From contig PAQY01000016.1 of NCBI GenBank assembly GCA_002709955.1, forward strand, positions 62,001-126,000: DNA of 64,000 bases, given 5' to 3'. Position 1 is the first letter of the stretch; each line of letters opens with the position of its first letter. Position numbers and translations under genes: made by a program. The stretch comes from Rhodospirillaceae bacterium. Lineage in GTDB: Bacteria; Pseudomonadota; Alphaproteobacteria; UBA8366; Aestuariispiraceae. Shown piece after piece: positions 54,691 to 61,921 of the stretch. Under the pieces are notes generated by a model. That model saw only the letters and a list, made by a program, of their open reading frames with translations, did no database searches and had not been told where the DNA came from.

Positions 54691-55179
54691 ATCGCACTGG
54701 ACTGGACCATTCTGATTTTTATTGCAATCTGCTTTGCTGCGGCAGCCAGCGGCGGAATTTTCCGTGCTGGTGCCTGGTATCAGGATTTGAAGAAACCATC
54801 CTGGCGGCCGCCCGGATATCTGTTTGGGCCGGTCTGGCTGGTCTTGTATATCATGATTGCTATTTCAGCCTGGCGGGCCTGGATGGCGGCAGAACCAGCT
54901 GCGGAAACACTGGTCGTTGCCGTGTTTGTGCTGAATATGGTGCTGAATGCCGCATGGTCTGCGCTGTTTTTCGGGATGCGCCGCCTTGGCCTCGCGCTGG
55001 TTGATATGGGCGCCTTATGGCTCAGCATCGTTGCGATGATCGTCCTCTATATGCCTATTGATCCCCTGGCAGGGTGGTTGTTGGTGCCCTATCTCGCCTG
55101 GGTCAGTTTTGCATTCGTGCTGAACATGACAATGCAGCGTCTGAACCCGGCCTCTCATTTTCTGGGGGCAACGCAATGA
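54691..55179 (+). CDS. tspO: TspO/MBR-family membrane protein with non-canonical start
   Basis: About 162 residues if translation begins at the ATC at 54691, five bases after AGGAGG. Five hydrophobic helices and the family motifs are present: a DW near the start, WYQDLKKPSWRPPGYLFGPVW, the WSALFFGMRRLGLAL helix and VPYLAWVSFAFVLNMTMQRLN. TspO (CrtK in Rhodobacter) binds tetrapyrroles and tunes pigment gene expression. No ATG, GTG or TTG precedes the first helix after the crtB TAG; the next, TTG at 54787, would delete helix one. A CTG at 54697 or UAG readthrough from crtB are the alternatives. Confidence 0.88.
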   Translation: MALDWTILIFIAICFAAAASGGIFRAGAWYQDLKKPSWRPPGYLFGPVWLVLYIMIAISAWRAWMAAEPAAETLVVAVFVLNMVLNAAWSALFFGMRRLGLALVDMGALWLSIVAMIVLYMPIDPLAGWLLVPYLAWVSFAFVLNMTMQRLNPASHFLGATQ

Positions 55180-55310
55180 ACGGCCTGACAATGGTTCTGC
55201 TGGAAGGCGGGCTTATCTTCGGCGGCGCACTTGCCTTCTATTTCTGGCAGATGCGGGATTTGAAGCGGGAGAAAGAAAAGCGCGCCAAGTCCCGCACCGA
55301 AGAGTCATAG
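55176..55310 (+). CDS. Small single-helix membrane protein after tspO
   Basis: 44 residues from the ATG at 55176, which overlaps the tspO stop (ATGA). Sequence from residue 5 is one hydrophobic helix (MVLLEGGLIFGGALAFYFW) followed by a highly charged tail (DLKREKEKRAKSRTEES). The overlap and the coherent helix-plus-charged-tail design support it as a real gene. Small proteins of this kind are known near oxidase and pigment genes, but I do not recognise this one. The last six bases overlap the convergent next gene. Confidence 0.65.
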   Translation: MNGLTMVLLEGGLIFGGALAFYFWQMRDLKREKEKRAKSRTEES

Positions 55311-56045
55311 ACGCCAGACACCGACCTCTGTTTCGACGCGCGGGCCGTGCCCAGCCTCATGGGCCGGGATGATGGGCCAACGCCAGGAATGCTCCGGCGG
55401 CGGCAATCCAGCCGTCTGGGCGATATCCTCTTGCGACAGAACAGCCCCTTTTGACTCCAAGGTCCATCGCAGCGCATCGGCGATCAGCAGGGTCGGGCCT
55501 GTGTGATCGCGCAAGGACTGAACATGGCGCTGTAGGATTCTTTGGCCCAGCAGGGGATCATCGCTCCACCGGGTTGGGATCAACGGCAATTGGGACAGCA
55601 GGTTGACCGAAACAAGCAGACCCGGCCCCTGAAAATCCGCCAGAGGCCTGTCGGGGGGCGCTTTTCCAGCATATAGGGCGGTGGCGCTGCCTTCGATATC
55701 CTGACACAGATAACGTGCATTCTGGGGCAGGCGGACACCTCTTAACCGTACCGCATCCACCAGCGTCAGCCGGTCGGTCAGGGGGGATAAATCCTGCACG
55801 GGAATGTCCAGGCATAGACCGGCACCCAGGATGGTGATGTCTGGCAAATGCCCATAGGCACGGGCTGTGGAGAGAATGGCATCCTTCGTGTTGGTCTGAT
55901 GCTGCGCCCAGTCCGCATGACAGCGGCGCGCGCGGTGCCGGATGGCAATAGCCTCGCGCAGATAGCCCATATCCCGCACCCATTTTGGACAGGGGGTGGT
56001 CAGATATTCCAGCGCTTCCAGGATCATTTTTAGGGGGCTGACCAT
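55305..56045 (-). CDS. Methyltransferase-like protein of unknown function
   Basis: 246 residues. DITILGAGLCLDIPVQDLSP (about 68-87) looks like the SAM-binding strand-loop of a class I methyltransferase, followed by LTLVDAVRLRGVRLP with an acidic end of strand two. GPTLLIADALRWTLESKG fits a later strand. No signal peptide or membrane helix. The start at 56045 overlaps the upstream gene by 16 bases; a second ATG at 56027 is also possible. I do not recognise a substrate. Confidence 0.5.
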   Translation of the reverse strand: MVSPLKMILEALEYLTTPCPKWVRDMGYLREAIAIRHRARRCHADWAQHQTNTKDAILSTARAYGHLPDITILGAGLCLDIPVQDLSPLTDRLTLVDAVRLRGVRLPQNARYLCQDIEGSATALYAGKAPPDRPLADFQGPGLLVSVNLLSQLPLIPTRWSDDPLLGQRILQRHVQSLRDHTGPTLLIADALRWTLESKGAVLSQEDIAQTAGLPPPEHSWRWPIIPAHEAGHGPRVETEVGVWRL

Positions 56046-56308
56046 TCAATCAAGATGATCAGGGCAGCAAAAAGCACGAACATGATATGCATGATCTTTT
56101 TTTGCCAATCGATGTATTTCAGTCCCTCTGGCTCATAATACTGGTCCTTTTTCCGGAACATAGCGTCTTTATGACCGAAACGCGGAATGCCCGGTTTCAG
56201 ATGACGCCACGCATAGAATTGCAGGACAAACCCGGCCACACAGCACAGGGTCAACAGTATGATCAGCAGGATTTGGCAGTAATAGACCCATGTATCGGCG
56301 GCTGCCAT
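56030..56308 (-). CDS. Two-helix membrane protein of unknown function
   Basis: 92 residues: helix one ILLIILLTLCCVAGFVLQFYA (about 13-33), a polar loop rich in Lys, Tyr and Asp, and helix two IMHIMFVLFAALIILIEW (about 73-90). It follows the cobalamin adenosyltransferase gene after 12 bases and overlaps the methyltransferase-like gene, so these form one minus-strand operon. Not recognised. Confidence 0.65.
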   Translation of the reverse strand: MAAADTWVYYCQILLIILLTLCCVAGFVLQFYAWRHLKPGIPRFGHKDAMFRKKDQYYEPEGLKYIDWQKKIMHIMFVLFAALIILIEWSAP

Positions 56309-56320
56309 ACCGGTCGGCCC

Positions 56321-56884
56321 TTATCGGTTTGCGCCGGGGACCCACAGAATGTCGGCCTTGCCGCCGTCATTCTCGTGCCGACCCAGGACAAACAAAAGAT
56401 CAGACAGGCGGTTCAGGTATTTCACCGCTTCGGCATTGACGGCCTCTACCCCCGCCAGGGCAACGACCAGACGTTCGGCGCGGCGCGTCACGGTGCGCGC
56501 CAGATGGCAATAGGCAGCCGCAGGCGTTCCACCGGGCAGGATGAAGCTTTTCAGGGTTTCCAGCGGCTCGTTATAGGCGTCGATGGCATCTTCCAGCGCC
56601 TTGACTTGGCTGGCCTGGATGCGCAGGGCCCCTTGGCGGCGTCCTTCGCCTTCCGGGGTGCATAAATCCGCCCCCAGATCGAACAGGTCATTCTGAACGC
56701 GGCTTAACAAGTCATCGACCGGGCCTGTCGTATGCTGACGGACCAGTCCGATGGTCGCATTCGCCTCGTCCACGGTGCCGTAGGCTTCAACCCGCAGGTC
56801 GTGTTTGTCGCGTCGTGATCCATCGCCCAGCGACGTCTGTCCTGAATCACCGCCCCGCGTATAGATTTTTGACAGCGTCACCAT
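56321..56884 (-). CDS. Cob(I)alamin adenosyltransferase, PduO type
   Basis: 187 residues. The ATP-binding start KIYTRGGDSGQTSLGDGSR, the conserved RVEAYGTVDEANATIG and the C-terminal NRLSDLLFVLGRHEN mark the PduO/MMAB class. It transfers the adenosyl group of ATP to cob(I)alamin to make adenosylcobalamin. The oxygen-tolerant PduO type suits an aerobe; the cofactor would serve enzymes such as methylmalonyl-CoA mutase. Neighbours suggest no specific user. Confidence 0.94.
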   Translation of the reverse strand: MVTLSKIYTRGGDSGQTSLGDGSRRDKHDLRVEAYGTVDEANATIGLVRQHTTGPVDDLLSRVQNDLFDLGADLCTPEGEGRRQGALRIQASQVKALEDAIDAYNEPLETLKSFILPGGTPAAAYCHLARTVTRRAERLVVALAGVEAVNAEAVKYLNRLSDLLFVLGRHENDGGKADILWVPGANR

Positions 56885-56890
56885 CGGGGA

Positions 56891-57097
56891 TCACCCACCG
56901 CCAGCGCGCAGAAGCATGATCGAAATACCAAACATCACCAGCGCGATGAATTGCGCGACGATGCGATATCGCATCAGGCGATTGCCCCATTTCTGGTTAA
57001 ATTCGCCACCCCGGGCCATGCCAATGATCCCGGCGAATAAGATCCCCACCGTGACCAGCATGGCGACGACCATCATTATGATTGCTAGTATTGTCAT
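56891..57097 (-). CDS. HIG1-domain two-helix membrane protein
   Basis: 68 residues from the ATG at 57097, which has AGGA upstream; a TTG at 57118 is in frame. Two helices (VVAMLVTVGILFAGIIGMA and AQFIALVMFGISIMLL) flank NQKWGNRLMRYRIVAQ, which matches the HIG1 signature (N..W.N.LMR.R...Q). Mitochondrial HIG1 proteins associate with respiratory complexes III and IV; bacterial ones are assumed to do likewise. It lies just upstream of the PduO gene, same strand. Confidence 0.78.
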   Translation of the reverse strand: MTILAIIMMVVAMLVTVGILFAGIIGMARGGEFNQKWGNRLMRYRIVAQFIALVMFGISIMLLRAGGG

Positions 57098-57182
57098 AAT
57101 TCCTATGTAACGCGCCAATAGCGCTTCGAAAAGACTGAAAGCGGGGGACGCGGCGAAACGTCTCTATCTAAGGGGTCAACGC

Positions 57183-58127
57183 TTAAGCGGATTTCTTCAA
57201 TGCGGGTTTTGCCCCGGCCACAGAAATACTCACCCCTTCACCCGTCCAAGCACCAGGCCAGACTTCCGGTTGGGTTGCGCGCAGCTTGCGCACGATGCCG
57301 ACGGGAATGTCCTTGGCATGCAGGCGCGGGCCCAGCGGATCGCCCTTTTCCGCCTCATGGAAGGGGCCGATTTCCGCAAAACGACCGGTGAAGCCCAATT
57401 CCGCCTCACAAGGCTGATAGACGGCAGCGCCGGACACATTCTTGCGGCCTTCACCCAGCGGCGTGGCCCCGATGCAGCCGACAACGGCAACCGTGGTGAA
57501 CAATTCGACCGCCCGCGCTTTGGCGCAGCTGAATACACGCGAATAGCCGGACATTTTCTCCGTCATCGACGGGCAGATGATCAGATCCAGATCCGGTGCG
57601 GCCTGTGCCAACATGGATGACAGGATCGGCAATTCGATATCCAGGCAGATGATGATGGCGCAGCGCAGGCCATTCCACTCAAATACCTGCATTTGCTTGC
57701 CGGGCACGATACCCCAGCTGTCGGGGGCCTTTTCCGGCGGGGTCATGCACATTTTGCGCTGAATGAAGGGGCTGGTGCCGCCCACGGTGAAAAGATGCGC
57801 CCCGTTATTATAGCCGCCATTGCCATCAGCCACGGGCCAGGATCCCGCCATAATGTCCAGACTATGCTTATTCGCCAGGGCCTGAATGCCTGGCATGATT
57901 GCCTGTGCGGCCTGGGCCATGGCGGCGGGTTCCTGGGTGACGTCGATATCGGGGCCACAATAGGTCAGCCATTGTTCCGACACATATTCCGGCGCGACCA
58001 GCAAATCGCTGCCTGCAGCCTTGGCTTCTGCCGCAACAGTGTCCAGGGCGTCCAGCCAGTCCTGGGGTCCCTTCAAGGACTGCCCCAGATTGGTTGCCCA
58101 CAGGGTAATCGATACCGTATCGGTCAT
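57183..58127 (-). CDS. Carbon-nitrogen hydrolase (nitrilase superfamily)
   Basis: 314 residues from the ATG at 58127, which has AAGG eight bases upstream; the frame opens at 58154. The Glu-Lys-Cys triad is visible: Glu in LLVAPEYVSEQW, Lys in MCMTPPEKAPDSWGI and Cys in CAIIICLDIELPI. Such enzymes cleave non-peptide C-N bonds of amides, carbamoyl groups or nitriles. The substrate is unknown; the nearby polyamine genes make a polyamine-derived amide plausible. It follows the serine hydrolase gene on the same strand. Confidence 0.88.
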   Translation of the reverse strand: MTDTVSITLWATNLGQSLKGPQDWLDALDTVAAEAKAAGSDLLVAPEYVSEQWLTYCGPDIDVTQEPAAMAQAAQAIMPGIQALANKHSLDIMAGSWPVADGNGGYNNGAHLFTVGGTSPFIQRKMCMTPPEKAPDSWGIVPGKQMQVFEWNGLRCAIIICLDIELPILSSMLAQAAPDLDLIICPSMTEKMSGYSRVFSCAKARAVELFTTVAVVGCIGATPLGEGRKNVSGAAVYQPCEAELGFTGRFAEIGPFHEAEKGDPLGPRLHAKDIPVGIVRKLRATQPEVWPGAWTGEGVSISVAGAKPALKKSA

Positions 58128-58156
58128 CGTCTTCACCTTACGTTTACTGGCCACGA

Positions 58157-59392
58157 TCAGGTGGCGGTTAATCCATCGCGGATCGCGATTACCGCATTCA
58201 GGCTATCAAGTCCAAAGCTGTGGATCAAATAATCCGGCCAGGTCGATAATTTGACCGCCAAAAAGTCTGCTTCAGGGTCGATATAGATCAACTGACCGAA
58301 AACACCGCGGGCCATATAGTCACCGCGCGCCACATCATGCACCCACCATTGGCGACGATACGCCCCGTTGGGGGATGTCGCCCTGTAGGGGTCATTGAAT
58401 TTGGCGGCCTCCCCCATGCGGCAGGATTCGACCCATACTTTGGGGACGACTTGATGGTCACCAACACGGCCGCCTTGCAGCATCATCAGACCAAAGCGCG
58501 TAAAATCTCTCAATGTCGCATTGAAGCCGCCATCAGCCAGGGCCGTTCCGGCATGATCGACAGTGAAATAGCCGTCCCGGTCAGCGCCGATTTTGGACCA
58601 GATGCGATCCGACATCAGCTTCGCAAGGCTGGTGCCGGTTTCGCGTTCCAGAATCCAGGCCAGCATGTCGGTTTCAATCGACCGATATTCAAAACGCTCC
58701 CCATGGGGGCGCTCTTTCTGCAAGGTCAGGATGACATCCCGAATCGCGGGCACCGGTTCGCCCGGATGCGGGGGGCGCCAGCCGCTGGCAATATCGATCC
58801 GCGTCATATCTGAATTGGGCAGGCCATAGTCTTCGACAAAGCGCACGCCGGTCTGCATGTCCAGCACCTGGCCCAGCGTTGCATCGCCATAGCCGCAATA
58901 GGCCAGTTCAGGGATGCGGTCGGCCAGCGGCGCGTCCATATCCAGCTTCCCTTCGCCATGCAGCACGCCTGCCAGCGTGCCAACCAGGGATTTGGATACT
59001 GATTGCGCCAGATGCAGGCTGCGCGGATGCATGTCGTTGAAATACTGTTCGGTGATGATCTGACCGCGATGCATGACCAGAAAACCATCCGTATAGGTTT
59101 CTGTCAGCATCTGTTTTATGGTTTTGGTCGTGCCATCCAGGGCGCTGAATTTGACGCCCGATACGTCCTGATGGGCGCTGGGCAGGTCCCAGACGGGTCC
59201 CGTGCCGCGATCCACATCAACAGTGGGCAATAAGGCGCGCACATTCTGAAAGGACCAGCGGTTAAAAGGGGGCAGATCCCAATTGCTGGCTGTTGGTCGT
59301 TTTTCAGGGCGCGGGGGAAACCCCTGCATGATTCCCAATTCGCGCGCAGTATGGGGGCGTTGGCTGGGCATCGATGGGGGAACAGAAGGCAT
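58157..59392 (-). CDS. Serine hydrolase of the beta-lactamase/class C fold (6-aminohexanoate-dimer hydrolase-like)
   Basis: 411 residues from the ATG at 59392; an in-frame TTG at 59422 adds ten. Active-site SxxK is SVSKSLVG (about 140) and the YxS/N equivalent is YRSIETD. LAQSVSKSLVGTLAGVLHGEG and GGFNATLRDFTRFGLMMLQ are typical of NylB-like and esterase EstB-type members. It hydrolyses an ester, amide or lactam bond. No signal peptide, so it is cytoplasmic. Its short gap to the nitrilase (about 30 bases) suggests one transcript. Confidence 0.85.
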   Translation of the reverse strand: MPSVPPSMPSQRPHTARELGIMQGFPPRPEKRPTASNWDLPPFNRWSFQNVRALLPTVDVDRGTGPVWDLPSAHQDVSGVKFSALDGTTKTIKQMLTETYTDGFLVMHRGQIITEQYFNDMHPRSLHLAQSVSKSLVGTLAGVLHGEGKLDMDAPLADRIPELAYCGYGDATLGQVLDMQTGVRFVEDYGLPNSDMTRIDIASGWRPPHPGEPVPAIRDVILTLQKERPHGERFEYRSIETDMLAWILERETGTSLAKLMSDRIWSKIGADRDGYFTVDHAGTALADGGFNATLRDFTRFGLMMLQGGRVGDHQVVPKVWVESCRMGEAAKFNDPYRATSPNGAYRRQWWVHDVARGDYMARGVFGQLIYIDPEADFLAVKLSTWPDYLIHSFGLDSLNAVIAIRDGLTAT

Positions 59393-59426
59393 AAAGGCAA
59401 TATCCAATTTTCTGACTTTCAAGAAG

Positions 59427-59458
59427 GAGGCGAGGCCCGGTTATAGGACTCGCCCCCA
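59427..59458 (-). terminator. Hairpin between potD fragment and serine hydrolase
   Basis: On the minus strand GGGGGCGAG pairs with CTCGCCTCC (nine pairs, one G-T) over a 14-base loop, followed by TTCTTG. It fits a weak terminator for the potA transcript before the serine hydrolase gene. The T content after the stem is modest. Confidence 0.45.
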
Positions 59459-59472
59459 GTCTCGAAAAGGCT

Positions 59473-59670
59473 TTACTGCTTCAGGCGGGTCCAAATCTTA
59501 TTATAAAGATCGACTGTTTCCTGTGGGCAGGGTTGCACGAAATCAGGCGTCGGCGCATCTGCCGGCATCACAATTTCAGGCGCAGACAACATTTCCGGGT
59601 CCCTCAGATGCCAATGATAAGGGGTGCGGGAGACTATAGAAATCGGCAAGTCTTTATTGGGCGCGCCCAT
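59473..59670 (-). pseudogene. Probable C-terminal fragment of a PotD-like polyamine-binding protein
   Basis: The 65-codon frame starts with ATG overlapping the potA stop (ATGA). Its sequence DPEMLSAPEIVMPAD and the ending ETVDLYNKIWTRLKQ resemble the C-termini of periplasmic spermidine/putrescine-binding proteins, which end in a similar ...WTRLK. No signal peptide or binding domain precedes it. It is therefore likely to be what remains after a deletion of most of potD and the permease genes. A short independently conserved protein cannot be excluded. Confidence 0.5.
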
Positions 59671-60797
59671 CAGTCGATTAAAACCTGTAAGTGTTCGTCG
59701 GGAAAGATCAGGCCGATCGCATCACCTGGATTGCCGCCACCGGAACTGCTGCGCGCGATGACGTCGGTTCCATCTTCCAGAGTAATGTGGGTATTTGTGC
59801 CCGACCCGAAATAGACGACGTTGGAAATGGTGCCTGATACCGTGCAGTTGGTATCGCCTTTGTCACACAGGCGGACATTTTCCGGTCGTATGGCGACGCT
59901 GACCGAACCAGGCTTTAGCGTATCTGATGAAAGGCGCGCCTTTACTTCTTTGCCCTTGCTCAGTCGGATCGTGCCATGCCCGTCTGATACAGCCAGCATT
60001 TCGGCATTCATGATGTTGATGTCGCCAATGAAATCCGCAACGAAGCGGCGTGCCGGATGATTGTAAATATCCTTTGGGCCGCCGACCTGTAGAATATGAC
60101 CGGTATCCATCACTGCGATGCGGTCGGACATCGTCAGGGCCTCTTCCTGATCATGGGTGACAAAGACGAATGTAATCCCGGTTTCGCTTTGCAGGCGTTT
60201 CAGTTCGATTTGCATTTCCTTGCGCAGCTTCAAATCCAGCGCGGACAAGGGCTCATCCAACAGCAGAACCTTGGGATGAGGCGCCAGCGCACGGGCCAGC
60301 GCGACGCGCTGTTGTTGACCACCCGACAGTTGATCGGTGCGTCGGTCGGCCAGCTTTTCCATCTGCACCAGGGCCAGCATCTTTTTCACGGTATCTTGGA
60401 TTTCGGCCTTGGGCTTGTTCAGCATTTCCAGACCAAAGGCGATATTCTGTGCCACCGTCATATGGGGAAACAGGGCATAGTTCTGAAACACGGTGTTGAC
60501 TGGCCGCTTATAGGGCGGCAGGTGTCCGATTTCCTGACCATCCAACAGAATGGACCCCTTGGTGGGCAATTCAAAACCGGCGATCAGGCGCAACAGGGTT
60601 GTCTTTCCACAGCCCGACGGGCCCAACAGGGTGAAAAACTCATTCTCCCGGATCGTCACCGATACATTGTCCAGGGCGGTGACAGCATAATTGCCGCTGC
60701 CAAAGGTCTTGGTCACGTTTTCCGCCGTGACCATGGGTTGCCCCGACTTTTCCCCGGACGGTTTCGATGCGTCGGAAAGAGTGCTTGTCTGGTTCAT
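59670..60797 (-). CDS. potA: ABC transporter ATP-binding protein, polyamine (PotA) type
   Basis: 375 residues from the ATG at 60797, with AGGGGA eight bases upstream; the frame opens at 60827. Walker A is GPSGCGKTT, the signature [15 protein letters not shown], Walker [13 protein letters not shown] and the H-loop [20 protein letters not shown] domain (about 285-370) with [16 protein letters not shown] is typical of PotA. It would power polyamine uptake, but no permease genes are adjacent. Downstream is only a binding-protein fragment. Confidence 0.93.
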   Translation of the reverse strand: MNQTSTLSDASKPSGEKSGQPMVTAENVTKTFGSGNYAVTALDNVSVTIRENEFFTLLGPSGCGKTTLLRLIAGFELPTKGSILLDGQEIGHLPPYKRPVNTVFQNYALFPHMTVAQNIAFGLEMLNKPKAEIQDTVKKMLALVQMEKLADRRTDQLSGGQQQRVALARALAPHPKVLLLDEPLSALDLKLRKEMQIELKRLQSETGITFVFVTHDQEEALTMSDRIAVMDTGHILQVGGPKDIYNHPARRFVADFIGDINIMNAEMLAVSDGHGTIRLSKGKEVKARLSSDTLKPGSVSVAIRPENVRLCDKGDTNCTVSGTISNVVYFGSGTNTHITLEDGTDVIARSSSGGGNPGDAIGLIFPDEHLQVLID

Positions 60798-60993
60798 ATT
60801 AAAGTCCCCTGTTGAGAATTGTTCCATCGCTTTCTGTCACATGATCTGACGTGTCATGTTTGTATAAGCAAGATAGGCGATAGTCATCTCTAGCATTAAA
60901 ACGGTACGCCGCCCCATGCGGCCCCGTAAATATCCCCCTAGGGATAGTATCCTAGTGTTATGTGCGGTCTGTCGCAGGCAGGCCTGCCCATGT
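60798..60993. promoter_or_regulatory. potA upstream region with nested palindromes
   Basis: 196 bases between the LuxR-type gene end and the potA start. At 60931-60946 is TATCCC-CCTA-GGGATA, a perfect 6-bp dyad with a 4-base gap, overlapping a second dyad GGATA-G-TATCC (60942-60952). The first can also be read as two 7-base halves with two bases between, as in NarL/GerE-type sites. A near-identical dyad lies at 61835-61850. Confidence 0.55.
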
Positions 60994-61806
60994 TCAAACC
61001 CTCTCAACGCCAGATAAGGCGCTTAGAAACAAAGAAAACAGCTCACTTTGTGAGGATATGTTCAGCTTTCTGTACATATTCTTGCGGTGTATTTTTACGG
61101 TGCCCGGGCTGATAGAAATAATCCGCGCAATTGATTTTGAAGAATGTCCTTTCAGGATCAAACTAGCGATTTCCCGCTCCCGTTCGGTCAGATGATCGCT
61201 TCCAAAGCGGGCCAGGGCGGCATCAATCTCCTCGGCGGGCACCCCTTCATCAGAGGGGCCGTTGTTATAGGCTTCATGCACGAAATGGCGTCTGTTCAGC
61301 GCACTGAAAACCGGCAGAACGCGCCGGAATTCAGTGATCTCGCGTGCGGTAAATCTGGGTTCGTCTATCAATCGACCGATGGAATAGAACAAATGTTTGC
61401 CCGCGGGCAGGTCGATCAGGATCGCCATTTCGTCGCGCAATCGGATCGAATGGTAATATTGTTTGAAATAGGTCGATTGCTGAAACCGATCCGGTGCCAC
61501 GTCGTTGAGCCGCAGGGCGTCGCACGGGGCATAGTCCCGATAGGCCACATAGAACGGATCCAGCAGATAGGCCCCATCCAGATAGCGATCGACAACTTCT
61601 GACCGGCGTTCCACGCGCACATTGTCATACAGGTGGACGGGTCGCCGCGTGCCGTTCAACAGCGTCAGAAGGCATCCTCTGAACGGTGCAATGTATCGCA
61701 GATAGTCCAGTCCTGTTGGAATGAAGTCAGCCGTCCCCACGGATGAAATCGCCGCAGCCAGCGCTTCCTCCACGGTATCTGTTTTTGGCCTGGCCAAATG
61801 ATACAC
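60994..61806 (-). CDS. LuxR-family transcriptional regulator
   Basis: 270 residues. The C-terminal GerE helix-turn-helix is at about 205-262: LTEREREIASLILKGHSSKS followed by ISPGTVKIHRKNMYRKLNIS. The N-terminal 190 residues form a sensory domain that I do not recognise. A luxI-type synthase is absent nearby. Given its position between potA and the polyamine hydrolases, it likely responds to a polyamine or derivative. Divergent from the amidohydrolase with 115 bases between. Confidence 0.88.
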   Translation of the reverse strand: MYHLARPKTDTVEEALAAAISSVGTADFIPTGLDYLRYIAPFRGCLLTLLNGTRRPVHLYDNVRVERRSEVVDRYLDGAYLLDPFYVAYRDYAPCDALRLNDVAPDRFQQSTYFKQYYHSIRLRDEMAILIDLPAGKHLFYSIGRLIDEPRFTAREITEFRRVLPVFSALNRRHFVHEAYNNGPSDEGVPAEEIDAALARFGSDHLTEREREIASLILKGHSSKSIARIISISPGTVKIHRKNMYRKLNISSQSELFSLFLSALSGVERV

Positions 61807-61830
61807 GCAATATAGTTCCCTGTTTTAATC

Positions 61831-61868
61831 ATCCCATCCCAAAAGGGATATTTACGCGCAATGCGTAA
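61831..61868. promoter_or_regulatory. Candidate operators between luxR-type gene and aphA
   Basis: ATCCC-ATCCC-AAAA-GGGATA (61831-61850) includes the dyad CATCCCA-AA-AGGGATA, the same ATCCC-N4-GGGATA as in front of potA, plus an extra ATCCC half. Just after it TTACGC-GCAAT-GCGTAA (61852-61868) is a second perfect dyad. They lie 25-62 bases upstream of the regulator start and 54-91 upstream of aphA. These are good operator candidates for this regulator. Confidence 0.6.
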
Positions 61869-61921
61869 TTGGCTCATGCTACGCTAAAATATACCGATCT
61901 GAGAAGGGGAGTCTGTCGGAA

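Noticed and set aside
54787-55179. TTG at 54787 as the tspO start
   Set aside because: It would delete the first membrane helix and the conserved early DW region, and it has no Shine-Dalgarno, whereas AGGAGG sits at 54680.
60938-60955. Dyad near potA as a lux box for an acyl-homoserine-lactone regulator
   Set aside because: No luxI gene, the regulator's N-terminal domain is not clearly of the autoinducer-binding type, and the halves do not match the lux box.
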